Source: Thermus albus
GTDB lineage: Bacteria > Deinococcota > Deinococci > Deinococcales > Thermaceae
Direction of reading: 5' to 3'
DNA: 64,000 bases
Assembly (NCBI RefSeq): GCF_022760855.1
Contig: NZ_JAKTNR010000002.1
Span: forward strand, 124,001-188,000
Translations under genes and position numbers: made by a program
Notes under the pieces: generated by a model
Told to the model about the DNA's origin: nothing
Seen by the model: the letters and a program-made list of their open reading frames with translations, nothing else
Database searches by the model: none
Shown: in pieces, positions 8,537-17,460 of the stretch
Position numbering within the stretch: position 1 is the first letter of the stretch
Layout: each line of letters begins with the position of its first letter

Positions 8537-9272
8537 GGCCGAAGGCGGCGAACCAGGCCTTGAGCTCTGGGTCAAGCGCCAAAAGGAGCCCATGCCCCTT
8601 TTTCCGGTCCAGGGGGGCGGCCTCCAGGCAGGCCTTTAACAGGCTGTCCCCCTTCGTTTCCAGAAGCTCCTGGGCCTTGAGGGTGAACTGGGCCTGGAAC
8701 CATAGGGCGCTTTTTAGGTCTCCCCGCCTCCTCTCATACGTGGAAAGGCTTCGCTTTTCTGGCTCTAAGTCGCTTAGGTAAAGGCACATCTCCAGGAGTC
8801 CTTGGAGGAGGTCCGGCCGAGCGCGCTTTAGGCCTAGGAGAAAGAGGTAGTTGGCGAGGAACTCATCCAGCCAGCGGGCTCCCGTGCGCAACCGCCAGGC
8901 CACCTGGAGGGCATGGGCGTACTCGTGCCCCAGGTTGAGGTCCAAAAAGGCGGGGATTTCCATGGGGGGTGGTCCCAGGGGGAGAAGAACCTCGCGGAAA
9001 CGGTGAAGAAGCCGCTCGGGATAGGTGAGGGGGGCGTAGAGGAAGAGCCTTCCCCCTTCCGCCCGCTGGAAGGGAAGGCCATAAGGATAGGGGAGATGGC
9101 TCCGCCAATCCCGCTCGGAAAGGACATAGAGGGTTACCGGAGGCACTGGGGCATAGCTCAGGTAGACCTCCCGAAGTTCCAGCAGGTAGTCCCTGAGGCT
9201 TTTAGCCCTCAGGGTGCCGCCCTCCGAGGCGAAAACGGGAATGTGGGGATGGGGAAGGGTCTTCATCCCCAT
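8520..9272 (-). CDS. Putative HExxH metalloprotease-like protein
   Basis: A 250-aa protein of unrecognised family. It carries HEYAH at residues 116-120, the HExxH zinc site of gluzincin peptidases, and a Glu in WLDEFLANYLF about 17 residues later that could be the third ligand. The rest is Leu/Arg-rich and helical, and no signal peptide is visible. The start is ATG 9272, four bases after the recG stop; a second ATG lies two codons on. The longer frame back to 9407 is a recG shadow. The gene is probably co-transcribed with recG. The motif is seen; peptidase activity is inferred. Confidence 0.6.
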   Translation of the reverse strand: MGMKTLPHPHIPVFASEGGTLRAKSLRDYLLELREVYLSYAPVPPVTLYVLSERDWRSHLPYPYGLPFQRAEGGRLFLYAPLTYPERLLHRFREVLLPLGPPPMEIPAFLDLNLGHEYAHALQVAWRLRTGARWLDEFLANYLFLLGLKRARPDLLQGLLEMCLYLSDLEPEKRSLSTYERRRGDLKSALWFQAQFTLKAQELLETKGDSLLKACLEAAPLDRKKGHGLLLALDPELKAWFAAFGLKGAP

Positions 9273-9276
9273 TTGC

Positions 9277-11604
9277 CTAGATGACCTCCCGGAAGCCCAT
9301 GCGCTCTGCTTGGGCCCGGAGCTCCTCCTTAAGGGTCTGGTGCTGGGGCCAGGAGAGGTCGGGGTCCATTTCCAGGATGCGCTTGGCCAGGGCCCGGGCC
9401 TTTTCAATAACCTCCGTGTCCTCGGCCAGGTCCCCCAGCTTCAGCTCCGGGTACCCCGACTGCCGGGTGCCCCTGAGCTCCCCGGGGCCCCTCAGTTTCA
9501 GGTCCATCTCCGCGATGTAGAAGCCGTCATTGGACTCCTCGAGGACCTTTAGGCGCCTGAGGGTTTTCTGGCTGGCTTCCCCTGCGATCAGGATGGCGTA
9601 GCCTTCCAGCCCCCCTCGCCCCACCCGGCCCCTCAGCTGGTGGAGCTGGGCCAGGCCGAAGCGCTCGGCGTTTTCCACGATGATGAGGCTCGCCTTGGGG
9701 ATGTCTACCCCCACCTCCACCACGGTGGTGGATACCAAAAGGTCAAAGGCGCCCTGGCGGAAGGCCTCCATGACGCTATCCTTTTCCCGGGCGGGCATCT
9801 TTCCGTGAAGGAGGGCCATGCGCACCCCAGGGAGAAGGCCTTTCAGCTCCTGGTAGAGGGCGGTGGCCGCCTTCAGGTCCAGTTCTTCCGACTCCTCAAT
9901 GGCCGGGGCCACCACGAAGACCTGGTGCCCCTTCCTCACCTCCTCCCGGGCGAAGGCGTAGGCCTGCAGGCGCAGCCGGTGGGGGAGGACCTTGGTCCTC
10001 ACGGGCTTTCGCCCGGGGGGCATCTCGTCCAGGAGGCTGACCTCGAGGTCCCCATAGAGGGTTAGGGCCAGGGAACGGGGGATGGGGGTGGCGGACATCA
10101 CCAGGACATCGGGAGGAACCCGGGCCATCTTGAGGAGGGCCCGCCGCTGCAAGACGCCAAAGCGGTGTTCCTCGTCCACCACCGCAAGCCCCAGGTCCTT
10201 AAACCCCACCCCCTCCTGGATGAGGGCGTGGGTGCCCACCGCCACCTGGGCTTCCCCGGAAAGAAGCCTCTGGACGGCCCCTTCCTTCTCCTTGGGGGTC
10301 ATGGACCCCAAAAGGAGCTCCACCCGCACCCCCAGGGGGAAAAGGTACTGGGTCAGGTTCCCGTAGTGCTGCTTGGCCAGGATCTCCGTGGGGGCCATGA
10401 GGGCTCCTTGGGCCCCGTTCATGGCCGCCAGAAAGAGGGCATAGGCCGCCACCACCGTCTTTCCTGAGCCCACATCCCCCTGGAGGAGGCGGGCCATCTG
10501 CCGGGGGCTTTGCATGTCCTGGGCGATCTCCCCCATGACCCGCTCCTGGGCCCGGGTGAGGGAAAAGGGCAGGCCTTTCTTGAAGGTTTCCGTCCAGGCC
10601 TCCTCCACCCGGAAGCTCCGGCCTAGGACCAGGCCCCCGGCGTCCAGAAGGGCCTTGAGCTCCAAGAGGAGGTACTCGTCAAACTTGAGGCGAAGGAGGG
10701 CCTTTTTCAAGGCCTCCTCATCCTCGGGGAAGTGGATCTGGCGAAGGGCCTCGGCGTACGGGAAAAGACGGTGCTCCTCCCGGTAGGCTTCCAGGGGGTC
10801 GGGGAGGGGGAGGGCCATTTCCAGGGCCCGGTGGACGGTGCGGCGCAGGAAAGCCTGCCCGATCCCCTCCTTGGCGGGGTAGATGGGCACGATCCTCCCC
10901 GTGGAGAGGGACTCGGTGCCCTCGTTCTCAAAGTGCTCCACGTAAAGCTGCACCCCGTTGCGCCGCTGCACCCGGCCCGTGACGATCAGGGTTTCCCCCT
11001 CCTGGATCTGGGAGAGAACCCAGGTTTGGTTGAACCAGACCAGGGTGAGGCGAAAGCCCCAAGCATCCTGGGCCCGCACCTGCACCAGCTGCATCCCCTT
11101 CTTGGGGGTTTTCACCAGCTCCTTGGCCAGGACCCTCACGGCGAGGGTGGCCTTCTGGCCGTCCTCCAGGAAGCGCACCCCGGGAAGGGCCCGCCGGTCC
11201 TCGTAGCGGCGTGGGTAGTACTGGAGGACGTCCCGCACCGTGTGGAGGGAAAGCTCGGTGAGCTTCTTGCGGCTTTGGGGCGGGGCCAGGAGGTGGGCGG
11301 GGTCCTGGAGGGTGAGGCGGGGGGGCTGGGGCCGGGCGGAAGGTTCCCCCCTGCTTGCGGCCAGCGGTTCTTGGCCATTCTCCAGGAAGCGGATGGCCTC
11401 CTCCAGGACCGCCTTGCGCTCCTCCGGGCTTTTCGCACCGTACCCCAGGAAAAGCCTTTGCAGGTGGGGAAAGGGCTTGGCCAGGTTCTGGATGAGGGTT
11501 TCCAGGCCCCCCACCACCACCTGGTCCCGGGCCCCGTCCTTTAGCTCCCTTAGGAGGGGCCTGAGGAGCCTTTGGCGAAGTTCCCCTTCCCTCACGTTCT
11601 CCAT
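9277..11604 (-). CDS. recG: ATP-dependent DNA helicase RecG
   Basis: A 775-aa branch-migration helicase that remodels stalled forks and Holliday junctions. After an N-terminal extension of about 100 residues come the OB-fold wedge domain (around VLQYYPRRYEDR), Walker A GDVGSGKT, DEEH in VVDEEHRFG, SATPIPR, and the C-terminal QLRGRVGR motif. ATG 11604 is chosen because the frame beyond it (back to 11844) is antisense to the next gene and looks like shadow coding. The start codon is only 15 bp from the divergent M16 start. Confidence 0.95.
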   Translation of the reverse strand: MENVREGELRQRLLRPLLRELKDGARDQVVVGGLETLIQNLAKPFPHLQRLFLGYGAKSPEERKAVLEEAIRFLENGQEPLAASRGEPSARPQPPRLTLQDPAHLLAPPQSRKKLTELSLHTVRDVLQYYPRRYEDRRALPGVRFLEDGQKATLAVRVLAKELVKTPKKGMQLVQVRAQDAWGFRLTLVWFNQTWVLSQIQEGETLIVTGRVQRRNGVQLYVEHFENEGTESLSTGRIVPIYPAKEGIGQAFLRRTVHRALEMALPLPDPLEAYREEHRLFPYAEALRQIHFPEDEEALKKALLRLKFDEYLLLELKALLDAGGLVLGRSFRVEEAWTETFKKGLPFSLTRAQERVMGEIAQDMQSPRQMARLLQGDVGSGKTVVAAYALFLAAMNGAQGALMAPTEILAKQHYGNLTQYLFPLGVRVELLLGSMTPKEKEGAVQRLLSGEAQVAVGTHALIQEGVGFKDLGLAVVDEEHRFGVLQRRALLKMARVPPDVLVMSATPIPRSLALTLYGDLEVSLLDEMPPGRKPVRTKVLPHRLRLQAYAFAREEVRKGHQVFVVAPAIEESEELDLKAATALYQELKGLLPGVRMALLHGKMPAREKDSVMEAFRQGAFDLLVSTTVVEVGVDIPKASLIIVENAERFGLAQLHQLRGRVGRGGLEGYAILIAGEASQKTLRRLKVLEESNDGFYIAEMDLKLRGPGELRGTRQSGYPELKLGDLAEDTEVIEKARALAKRILEMDPDLSWPQHQTLKEELRAQAERMGFREVI

Positions 11605-11619
11605 GATACCCTTAGGCCT

Positions 11620-12834
11620 GTGAGCCGCGTGGAGCGACTGCCGAATGGGCTTCTTTTGGCCCTGGAGGAGCGGGACTACCCCGGGGTGGCCTTCGGGCTT
11701 CTGGTGCCTGCCGGGGCGGTGAACGAGCCCGAGGGGCTTCTGGGTGCCAGCACCCTTCTGGAGGGCTGGCTTTGGAAGGGGGCTGGGGAGCTGGACGCTT
11801 GGGGGCTGGCCCAGGCCCTGGACGCCCTGGGGGTAAGAAGGCAAAGCGGGGCCGGGTTAGAGTACACCCTGTTTTCCGCGGCCTTTTTACCGGAGGTCCT
11901 GGAAGAGGTCCTGCGCCTCTATGCCCTTCTCCTCCTTAGGCCCCGGCTTCCTGAGGAGGGCTTTGAGGCGGTGAGAAGCGTGGCCCTGCAGGCCCTTCTT
12001 TCCCAGGAGGACCAGCCGGCCCGGAAGCTCTTCTCCGAGCTCCGAAAAAGGGTCTTCCTCTCCCCCCATGGAAGGGATCCCTTGGGGGAGGAGGAGAGCC
12101 TGAAGAGGGCCACACCCCAGGCGGTGCGGGAGGACTTTGCTAGGCGCTACACCCCGAAAGGGGCCATCTTGGCGGTGGCGGGAGGGGTTTCCTGGGAAAG
12201 GCTTCTGAAGGCCCTGGAACCCCTTTTGGCCTGGGAGGGGGAGGAGGCTTTTTACCCCGAGCCCTTTCTTTCCCAGCCCCAGCGCTTCCTCCTCAAGCGC
12301 CCCACGGCCCAGGTGCAGATCGGCCTGGCCTACCCGGATGTGGGCCCGGAGGACCCCCGGTTTTACGCGGCCCGGCTGGCCCTGGAGGTGCTCTCGGGGG
12401 GCATGAGCAGCCGCCTTTTCACCGAGGTGCGGGAGAAAAGGGGCCTGGTCTATGCGGTGAGCGCCTTCCCCGCCGGGGTCAAGGGCCAGGGCCTCCTCAT
12501 GGCCTATGGGGGCACCACCAAGGAAAGGGCCAGGGAGACGTTGGAGGTCATGCTTTCGGAGGTGGAGCGCCTGGCGGAAGGGGTCACGGAGGAGGAGGTT
12601 TCCCGGGCCAAGGTGGGGCTCAAGACCGCCTTGGTGATGGCGGATGAGTCCATCCGAAGCCGGGCCGCCTCCATGGTGCGGGACCTCTTCATGCTGGGGC
12701 GGGTCCGGCCCCTTTCCGAGATCGAGGAGGCCATAGAACGTACGGGCCTTCCGGCGGTGAACGCCTTCTTGCGGGAACACCCCTACCGCAACCCCTGGGT
12801 GGGGCTTTTGGGCGAGGTGGACGATGTTTCGTGA
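11620..12834 (+). CDS. M16 peptidase-family subunit lacking the zinc site
   Basis: A 404-aa M16B-family protein (two half-barrels). At the place of the HxxEH zinc site it reads STLLEGWLWKG, so it cannot bind zinc there. It keeps the second-half motif SSRLFTEVREKRGLVYAVSA (about residues 262-282) with the Arg and Tyr that hold substrate in M16 enzymes. It is therefore the non-catalytic partner of the next gene. GTG 11620 follows TACCCT by 8 bases, so it may be leaderless; an in-frame GTG at 11629 is an alternative. It overlaps the catalytic subunit gene by 11 bp. Confidence 0.85.
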   Translation: MSRVERLPNGLLLALEERDYPGVAFGLLVPAGAVNEPEGLLGASTLLEGWLWKGAGELDAWGLAQALDALGVRRQSGAGLEYTLFSAAFLPEVLEEVLRLYALLLLRPRLPEEGFEAVRSVALQALLSQEDQPARKLFSELRKRVFLSPHGRDPLGEEESLKRATPQAVREDFARRYTPKGAILAVAGGVSWERLLKALEPLLAWEGEEAFYPEPFLSQPQRFLLKRPTAQVQIGLAYPDVGPEDPRFYAARLALEVLSGGMSSRLFTEVREKRGLVYAVSAFPAGVKGQGLLMAYGGTTKERARETLEVMLSEVERLAEGVTEEEVSRAKVGLKTALVMADESIRSRAASMVRDLFMLGRVRPLSEIEEAIERTGLPAVNAFLREHPYRNPWVGLLGEVDDVS

Positions 12835-14044
12835 GGCTGAACTGAAAAATGGCCTGAGGGTCATTGCTGAGGTGCTTCCGGAGGCGCGGAGCGTGGCCTT
12901 GGGCTACTTTGTCCGGACGGGGGCCCGGGACGAGGCCCTCGAGGAGAGCGGGGTGAGCCATTTCCTGGAGCATATGGTCTTCAAGGGGCCGGAAGGGATG
13001 AGCGCCTGGGAGGTGAACCTGGCCTTTGACCGCCTGGGAGCCCAGTACAACGCCTTCACCTCCGAGGAGGCCACAGTCTACTACGGGGCGGTTTTGCCGG
13101 AGTTCGCCTTCCCCCTGCTGGGGCTTTTCTCCCGGCTCATGCGCCCTGCCTTGCGCCCGGAGGACTTTGAGACCGAAAAAAAGGTCATCCTGGAGGAGAT
13201 CGCCCGCTACCAGGACCGCCCGGGCTTCATGGCCTACGATTGGGCCCGGGCCCGCTTCTTCCAGGGACACCCTCTGGGGAATAGCGTCCTGGGCACGGTG
13301 GAGAGCATCACCGCTCTCACGCGGGAGGCCATGGCCGCCTACCACGGGAGGCGTTACCTGCCGGGGAACATGGTGCTGGCTGCCACGGGGAGGGTGGATT
13401 TTGCGGCCCTGGTGGCCGAGGCGGAACGGCTCACGGAGGATTGGCCTCTAGGGGAGGCGGGAAGGACCTACCCACCCTTAAGCCCTGCCCAGGGGGTAGA
13501 GGAGCACCCCTACGAGAAGGCCCGGGCCCTCTATCTGGTGGGCCTTTTCCCCGGGGTTGGCTACCAGGAGGAGGAGCGTTTTGCCGCCCAGGTGCTGGCC
13601 CACCTCCTGGGTGAGGAGGGCTCGGGGCGGCTCCACTTCGCCCTGGTGGATACGGGCCTCGCCGAGGCGGCCTCCTTTGGCCACGAGGAGGCGGATAGGG
13701 CCGGTTTCTTCCACGCCTACGTCCAGGCGGACCCGGCAAACAAGGAAGCGGTGTTGGCTGTCCTTAAGGAGGAGCTTGACCGGATCACCCTCGAGGGCGT
13801 GGGGGAGGAGGAGGTGGAAAAGGCCAAAACCCCCTTGGCCACAGGCCTGGTCTTCGCCGGGGAAACCCCTATGGGGAGGCTTTTCCACCTGGGGATGGAG
13901 TACCTGTACACGGGCCGGTACATCTCCCTGGCCCAGGTGAAGGAAAGGGTGCTCCAGGTGGGGGCTAAGGAGGTAAACGCCCTTCTGGAGAGGGGCCTTT
14001 TGCCAAGGGGCCTCTACTACCTGGTGTTACCCCATGGAGCCTAA
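12824..14044 (+). CDS. M16 zinc peptidase, catalytic subunit
   Basis: A 406-aa M16B-family protein with the inverted zinc motif HFLEH at residues 46-50 ([11 protein letters not shown]) and the downstream Glu in [12 protein letters not shown]. The second half lacks the Arg/Tyr pair: the equivalent stretch reads [21 protein letters not shown]. It thus complements the preceding subunit, as in the mitochondrial processing peptidase and known bacterial two-subunit M16B enzymes. The substrate is unknown. The start overlaps the upstream gene and the end overlaps the downstream exporter gene, each by 11 bp, which makes a tightly coupled operon. Confidence 0.9.
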   Translation: MFREAELKNGLRVIAEVLPEARSVALGYFVRTGARDEALEESGVSHFLEHMVFKGPEGMSAWEVNLAFDRLGAQYNAFTSEEATVYYGAVLPEFAFPLLGLFSRLMRPALRPEDFETEKKVILEEIARYQDRPGFMAYDWARARFFQGHPLGNSVLGTVESITALTREAMAAYHGRRYLPGNMVLAATGRVDFAALVAEAERLTEDWPLGEAGRTYPPLSPAQGVEEHPYEKARALYLVGLFPGVGYQEEERFAAQVLAHLLGEEGSGRLHFALVDTGLAEAASFGHEEADRAGFFHAYVQADPANKEAVLAVLKEELDRITLEGVGEEEVEKAKTPLATGLVFAGETPMGRLFHLGMEYLYTGRYISLAQVKERVLQVGAKEVNALLERGLLPRGLYYLVLPHGA

Positions 14045-14894
14045 GGCCCTAGGGGCGGCCCTCCTCACCATCCTCTTCTGGGCCAGCGCCTTTGCCGGCA
14101 TCCGGGCGGGGCTCCAGGGCCTAAGCCCTGGGCACCTGGTCCTCCTGCGTTTTCTGGTGGCCAGCGCCCTGCTTCTCCTTTACGCCCGCCTTCACGGTCT
14201 TCGCCCACCCAGGAAGGAGGACCTTCCCCGCCTTTTTCTCCTGGGGTTTTTGGGCATCACCGTTTACCACACCGCCTTGGCCTACGGGGAGCTCACGGTG
14301 AGCGCAGGGGCCGCGAGCCTGCTCATCGCTACCGGGCCGGTGTTTACCGCACTCCTCTCCTTCTTCTTCCTGGGGGAGCGGCTTAGGCCCGTAGGGGTGC
14401 TGGGGTTTGCCCTGGCCTTTCTGGGCTCCTTGTTGATCGCCTTCGGGGAGGGAGGCGGGGTGTCCTTGAGCCCGGGGGCTTTCTTGATCCTGCTTTCCGC
14501 CCTTTCCACCTCCTTGTACTTCGTTTGGCAAAAGCCCCTTTTTGCCCGTTACGGTAGCCGGGAGATGACGGTTTACACCATGGTTTTGGGCACGCTTCCC
14601 CTTCTCGTCTTTCTGCCTGGCCTGGGGGAGGCCCTTCTCCGGGCGCCCCGCCCGGCCCTTTACAGCGCCCTGTACCTGGGCGTGTTCCCCGGGGCCCTGG
14701 CCTACCTCACCTGGACCTATGCCCTTTCCCGCACCCCGGCCTCCCGCCTTTCCAGTTTTCTTTACCTGTCGCCGGTCCTGGCCATCCTGATCGCCTATGG
14801 GTGGCTGGGTGAGATCCCTTCCCCCCTTTCCCTCCTGGGCGGGGCCTTGGCTCTGGTGGGCGTCCTTTTGGTGAACCTCAGGGGCGTAAAATAG
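14034..14894 (+). CDS. EamA-type drug/metabolite transporter
   Basis: A 286-aa membrane protein with about ten hydrophobic segments in two EamA repeats; the second begins near residue 150. The family exports amino acids and other metabolites; the substrate is not predictable. It overlaps the M16 gene by 11 bp and is followed by a 16-bp gap to the 3-hydroxyacyl-CoA dehydrogenase gene. A TAAAAT (14887-14892) at its own end could give the next gene an extra promoter. Confidence 0.85.
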   Translation: MEPKALGAALLTILFWASAFAGIRAGLQGLSPGHLVLLRFLVASALLLLYARLHGLRPPRKEDLPRLFLLGFLGITVYHTALAYGELTVSAGAASLLIATGPVFTALLSFFFLGERLRPVGVLGFALAFLGSLLIAFGEGGGVSLSPGAFLILLSALSTSLYFVWQKPLFARYGSREMTVYTMVLGTLPLLVFLPGLGEALLRAPRPALYSALYLGVFPGALAYLTWTYALSRTPASRLSSFLYLSPVLAILIAYGWLGEIPSPLSLLGGALALVGVLLVNLRGVK

Positions 14895-14910
14895 CCCGAG
14901 AGGTGCCGGT

Positions 14911-15783
14911 ATGGAGGTAAAGCGGATTGGCGTGGTGGGCGCAGGACAGATGGGCAGCGGCATCGCCCAGGTGGCGGCCCAGGCGGGGTTTGAGGTGGTG
15001 CTGGTGGACGTGGCGGAAGGCTTCCTGGAAAGGGGCCTGAAGGCCATCCAGCGGTCCCTAAGCAAGTTTCTGGAGAAGGGGCGGATCGCTCCCCAGGACC
15101 TGGAGGCCACCTTGGGGCGGATCCGCACCACCGTGGTCCTGGGGGACTTGGCGGAGGCCGACCTGGTGGTGGAGGCCATCGTGGAGGACGAAGGGGAAAA
15201 GCGCCGCCTCTTTGAGCGCCTGGGAAGCCTGGTGAAGCCCGAGGCCATTCTGGCCAGCAACACCTCCTCCATCCCCATCACCGCCCTAGCCCGCTACTCG
15301 GGAAGGCCCGAGCGCTTTATTGGCATGCACTTCTTCAACCCCGTGCCCCTCATGCAGTTGGTGGAGGTGATCCGGGGGGAGCTTACCGCGGAGGAAACGC
15401 GGGATGTGGTGATGGCGGTGGCCAAAAGGATGGGGAAGACCCCCCTCGAGGTCCAAGACTACCCCGGTTTCGTCTCCAACCGCCTCCTCATGCCCATGAT
15501 CAACGAGGCCATCGAGGCCCTGAGGGAAGGGGTGGCCAGCAAGGAGGCCATAGACGGGGTCATGCGCCTGGGGATGAACCACCCCATGGGGCCTCTGGAG
15601 CTGGCCGACCTCATCGGCCTGGATACCTGCTTGGCCATCATGGAGGTGCTCCACCGGGGCTTTGGCGACGATAAGTACCGGCCTTCTCCCCTCCTTCGCC
15701 GTATGGTGCAGGCGGGGCTTTTGGGCCGTAAGACGGGGCGGGGGTTTTACACCTACGACGAGAAGGGGAACAAGGTGGGTTAA
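14911..15783 (+). CDS. 3-hydroxybutyryl-CoA (3-hydroxyacyl-CoA) dehydrogenase
   Basis: A 290-aa NAD-dependent dehydrogenase that oxidises 3-hydroxyacyl-CoA in fatty-acid or butyrate metabolism. The dinucleotide fold starts with GAGQMGSG (residues 10-17); [10 protein letters not shown], the catalytic His region [16 protein letters not shown] and the C-terminal [16 protein letters not shown] are all present. Length is standard for the single-domain form. A GAGAGGTG site precedes ATG 14911. It could act with the enoyl-CoA hydratase at 38089-38850, though the two are not linked. Confidence 0.92.
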   Translation: MEVKRIGVVGAGQMGSGIAQVAAQAGFEVVLVDVAEGFLERGLKAIQRSLSKFLEKGRIAPQDLEATLGRIRTTVVLGDLAEADLVVEAIVEDEGEKRRLFERLGSLVKPEAILASNTSSIPITALARYSGRPERFIGMHFFNPVPLMQLVEVIRGELTAEETRDVVMAVAKRMGKTPLEVQDYPGFVSNRLLMPMINEAIEALREGVASKEAIDGVMRLGMNHPMGPLELADLIGLDTCLAIMEVLHRGFGDDKYRPSPLLRRMVQAGLLGRKTGRGFYTYDEKGNKVG

Positions 15784-15833
15784 GTAAGGGTCCTTAGCCC
15801 AGGGGGTTAAGGCGCTTTTAGGGGAAACCCTTG

Positions 15834-15845
15834 CCCGTATACGGG
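15834..15845. promoter_or_regulatory. Perfect 12-bp palindrome upstream of malQ
   Basis: CCCGTATACGGG is self-complementary over its full length and is flanked by ACCC and GGGT arms. It lies about 29 bp upstream of the malQ -35 element, a place suited to an activator or repressor. No regulator gene for it is seen nearby. Confidence 0.4.
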
Positions 15846-15874
15846 TGGGTTACGGTAAGGGGGTGGGGTACCCG

Positions 15875-15904
15875 TTGGAAATCCTTCCACAGGGGGAATA
15901 AACT
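15875..15904 (+). promoter_or_regulatory. malQ promoter (leaderless type)
   Basis: TTGGAA (15875-15880), 18 bp, TAAACT (15899-15904), then six bases to the malQ ATG. With initiation about 7 bases after the -10, the transcript would begin at or next to the start codon. No SD site lies in the gap. Confidence 0.7.
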
Positions 15905-15910
15905 GGGCCC

Positions 15911-17413
15911 ATGGAGCTTCCGCGTGCCTATGGCTTGCTTTTGCACCCCACCAGCCTGCCTGGACCCTATGGCATCGGGGTCCTGGGGGAGGAGGCCCAG
16001 GCTTTCCTCCGCTTTCTGAAGGCATTTGGGGGACGGTACTGGCAGGTCTTGCCCCTGGGCCCCACGGGCTACGGGGACTCCCCCTACCAGGCCTTCAGCG
16101 CCTTTGCCGGGAATCCCTACCTCATTGACCTCCGCCCCTTGGCGGAATCGGGGTACGTGGCTCTCAAAGACCCCGGCCTCCCCCAAGGCCGGGTGGACTA
16201 CGGCGGGCTTTACGCCTGGAAGTGGCCGGTGCTCCGGGCGGCCTTCCAGGGTTTTCAGGAGCGGGCTCCCCAAGGGGAACGGGAGGCTTTCCAGGAGTTT
16301 TGGGAAAGGGAGGCCTTTTGGCTTCGGGACTATGCCCTCTTCATGGCCCTTAAGGAGGCCCATGGGGGGCTTCCCTGGAACCGCTGGCCCCTTCCCCTAC
16401 GCTTGCGGGAGGAAAGAGCCCTTAAGGAGGCGGAGGCCAAGCTTTCCGAGGAGGTGTCCTTTCACGCCTGGACCCAGTGGCTCTTTTCCCGCCAGTGGCA
16501 CGCCCTAAGGGAGGAAGCGGAGGCCTTGGGCCTAGCCCTCATCGGGGACATGCCCATCTTCGTGGCCGAGGACTCCGCGGAGGTCTGGGCCCATCCCGAG
16601 TGGTTCCATCTGGATGAGGAGGGAAGGCCCACGGTGGTGGCCGGGGTGCCCCCGGATTACTTTTCGGAAACGGGCCAGCGCTGGGGCAATCCCCTATACC
16701 GCTGGGAGGTGCTGGAAAGGGAAGGGTTTTCCTTCTGGGTGGAGCGCCTGGGAAAGGCCCTGGAACTATTCCATCTGGTGCGCATTGACCACTTCCGGGG
16801 CTTTGAGGCCTACTGGGAGATCCCTGCCTCGTGTCCCACCGCGGTGGAAGGGCGCTGGGTTAAGGCCCCGGGGGAAAAACTCTTCCTGAAGATCCAGGAG
16901 ACTTTCGGCCAGGTGCCCATCCTGGCGGAGGACCTGGGGGTCATCACCCCAGAGGTGGTGGCCTTAAGGGAGCGGTTTGGCCTGCCTGGGATGAAGGTCT
17001 TGCAGTTCGCCTTTGACGGGGGAATGGAGAACCCCTTCCTTCCCCACAACTACCCCCCTCACGGTCGGGTGGTGGTCTACACCGGTACCCACGACAACGA
17101 CACCACCTTGGGCTGGTACCGCACGGCTACCCCCCACGAAAGGGCTTTCCTGGAACGCTACCTGGGGGAATGGGGTATCGGTTTCCAAAGGGAAGAGGAG
17201 GTGCCTTGGGCCCTCATGCACCTGGGGATGAAGTCGGTGGCCAAGCTGGCCATCTACCCGGTCCAGGATGTACTGGCCTTGGGAAGCGAGGCCCGCATGA
17301 ACTACCCTGGAAGGCCCTCCGGCAACTGGGCCTGGCGGCTTCGCCCGGGGGAGCTGAGGCCGGAGCACGGGGAGCGGCTTCTTTGGATGGCTAAGGCCAC
17401 GGATAGGGTGTAA
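15911..17413 (+). CDS. malQ: 4-alpha-glucanotransferase (amylomaltase)
   Basis: A 500-aa GH77 enzyme that transfers glucan segments between maltodextrins and can form large cycloamyloses. The catalytic residues fall exactly at the numbering known for Thermus amylomaltases: nucleophile Asp293 (VRIDHFRG), acid/base Glu340 (LAEDLG) and Asp395 (TGTHDNDTT). The N-terminal loop GPTGYGDSPYQAFSAFAGNP is also typical. The mRNA is probably leaderless. The gene stands alone, with a palindrome upstream and a strong bidirectional terminator shared with sucD downstream. Confidence 0.97.
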   Translation: MELPRAYGLLLHPTSLPGPYGIGVLGEEAQAFLRFLKAFGGRYWQVLPLGPTGYGDSPYQAFSAFAGNPYLIDLRPLAESGYVALKDPGLPQGRVDYGGLYAWKWPVLRAAFQGFQERAPQGEREAFQEFWEREAFWLRDYALFMALKEAHGGLPWNRWPLPLRLREERALKEAEAKLSEEVSFHAWTQWLFSRQWHALREEAEALGLALIGDMPIFVAEDSAEVWAHPEWFHLDEEGRPTVVAGVPPDYFSETGQRWGNPLYRWEVLEREGFSFWVERLGKALELFHLVRIDHFRGFEAYWEIPASCPTAVEGRWVKAPGEKLFLKIQETFGQVPILAEDLGVITPEVVALRERFGLPGMKVLQFAFDGGMENPFLPHNYPPHGRVVVYTGTHDNDTTLGWYRTATPHERAFLERYLGEWGIGFQREEEVPWALMHLGMKSVAKLAIYPVQDVLALGSEARMNYPGRPSGNWAWRLRPGELRPEHGERLLWMAKATDRV

Positions 17414-17419
17414 AAGCGG

Positions 17420-17444
17420 CCCACCCTGGCTTGGCCAGGGTGGG
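17420..17444. terminator. Bidirectional terminator between malQ and sucD
   Basis: CCCACCCTGG (17420-17429) pairs perfectly with CCAGGGTGGG (17435-17444). It lies in the 47-bp gap between two convergent genes and can serve both, though neither side has a long T tract. Confidence 0.75.
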
Positions 17445-17460
17445 GGACGGCCCAAGGCCT

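Noticed and set aside
11605-11844. An 80-residue N-terminal extension of RecG
   Set aside because: It lies antisense to the M16 gene, has low-complexity shadow composition, and ATG 11604 gives a complete RecG.
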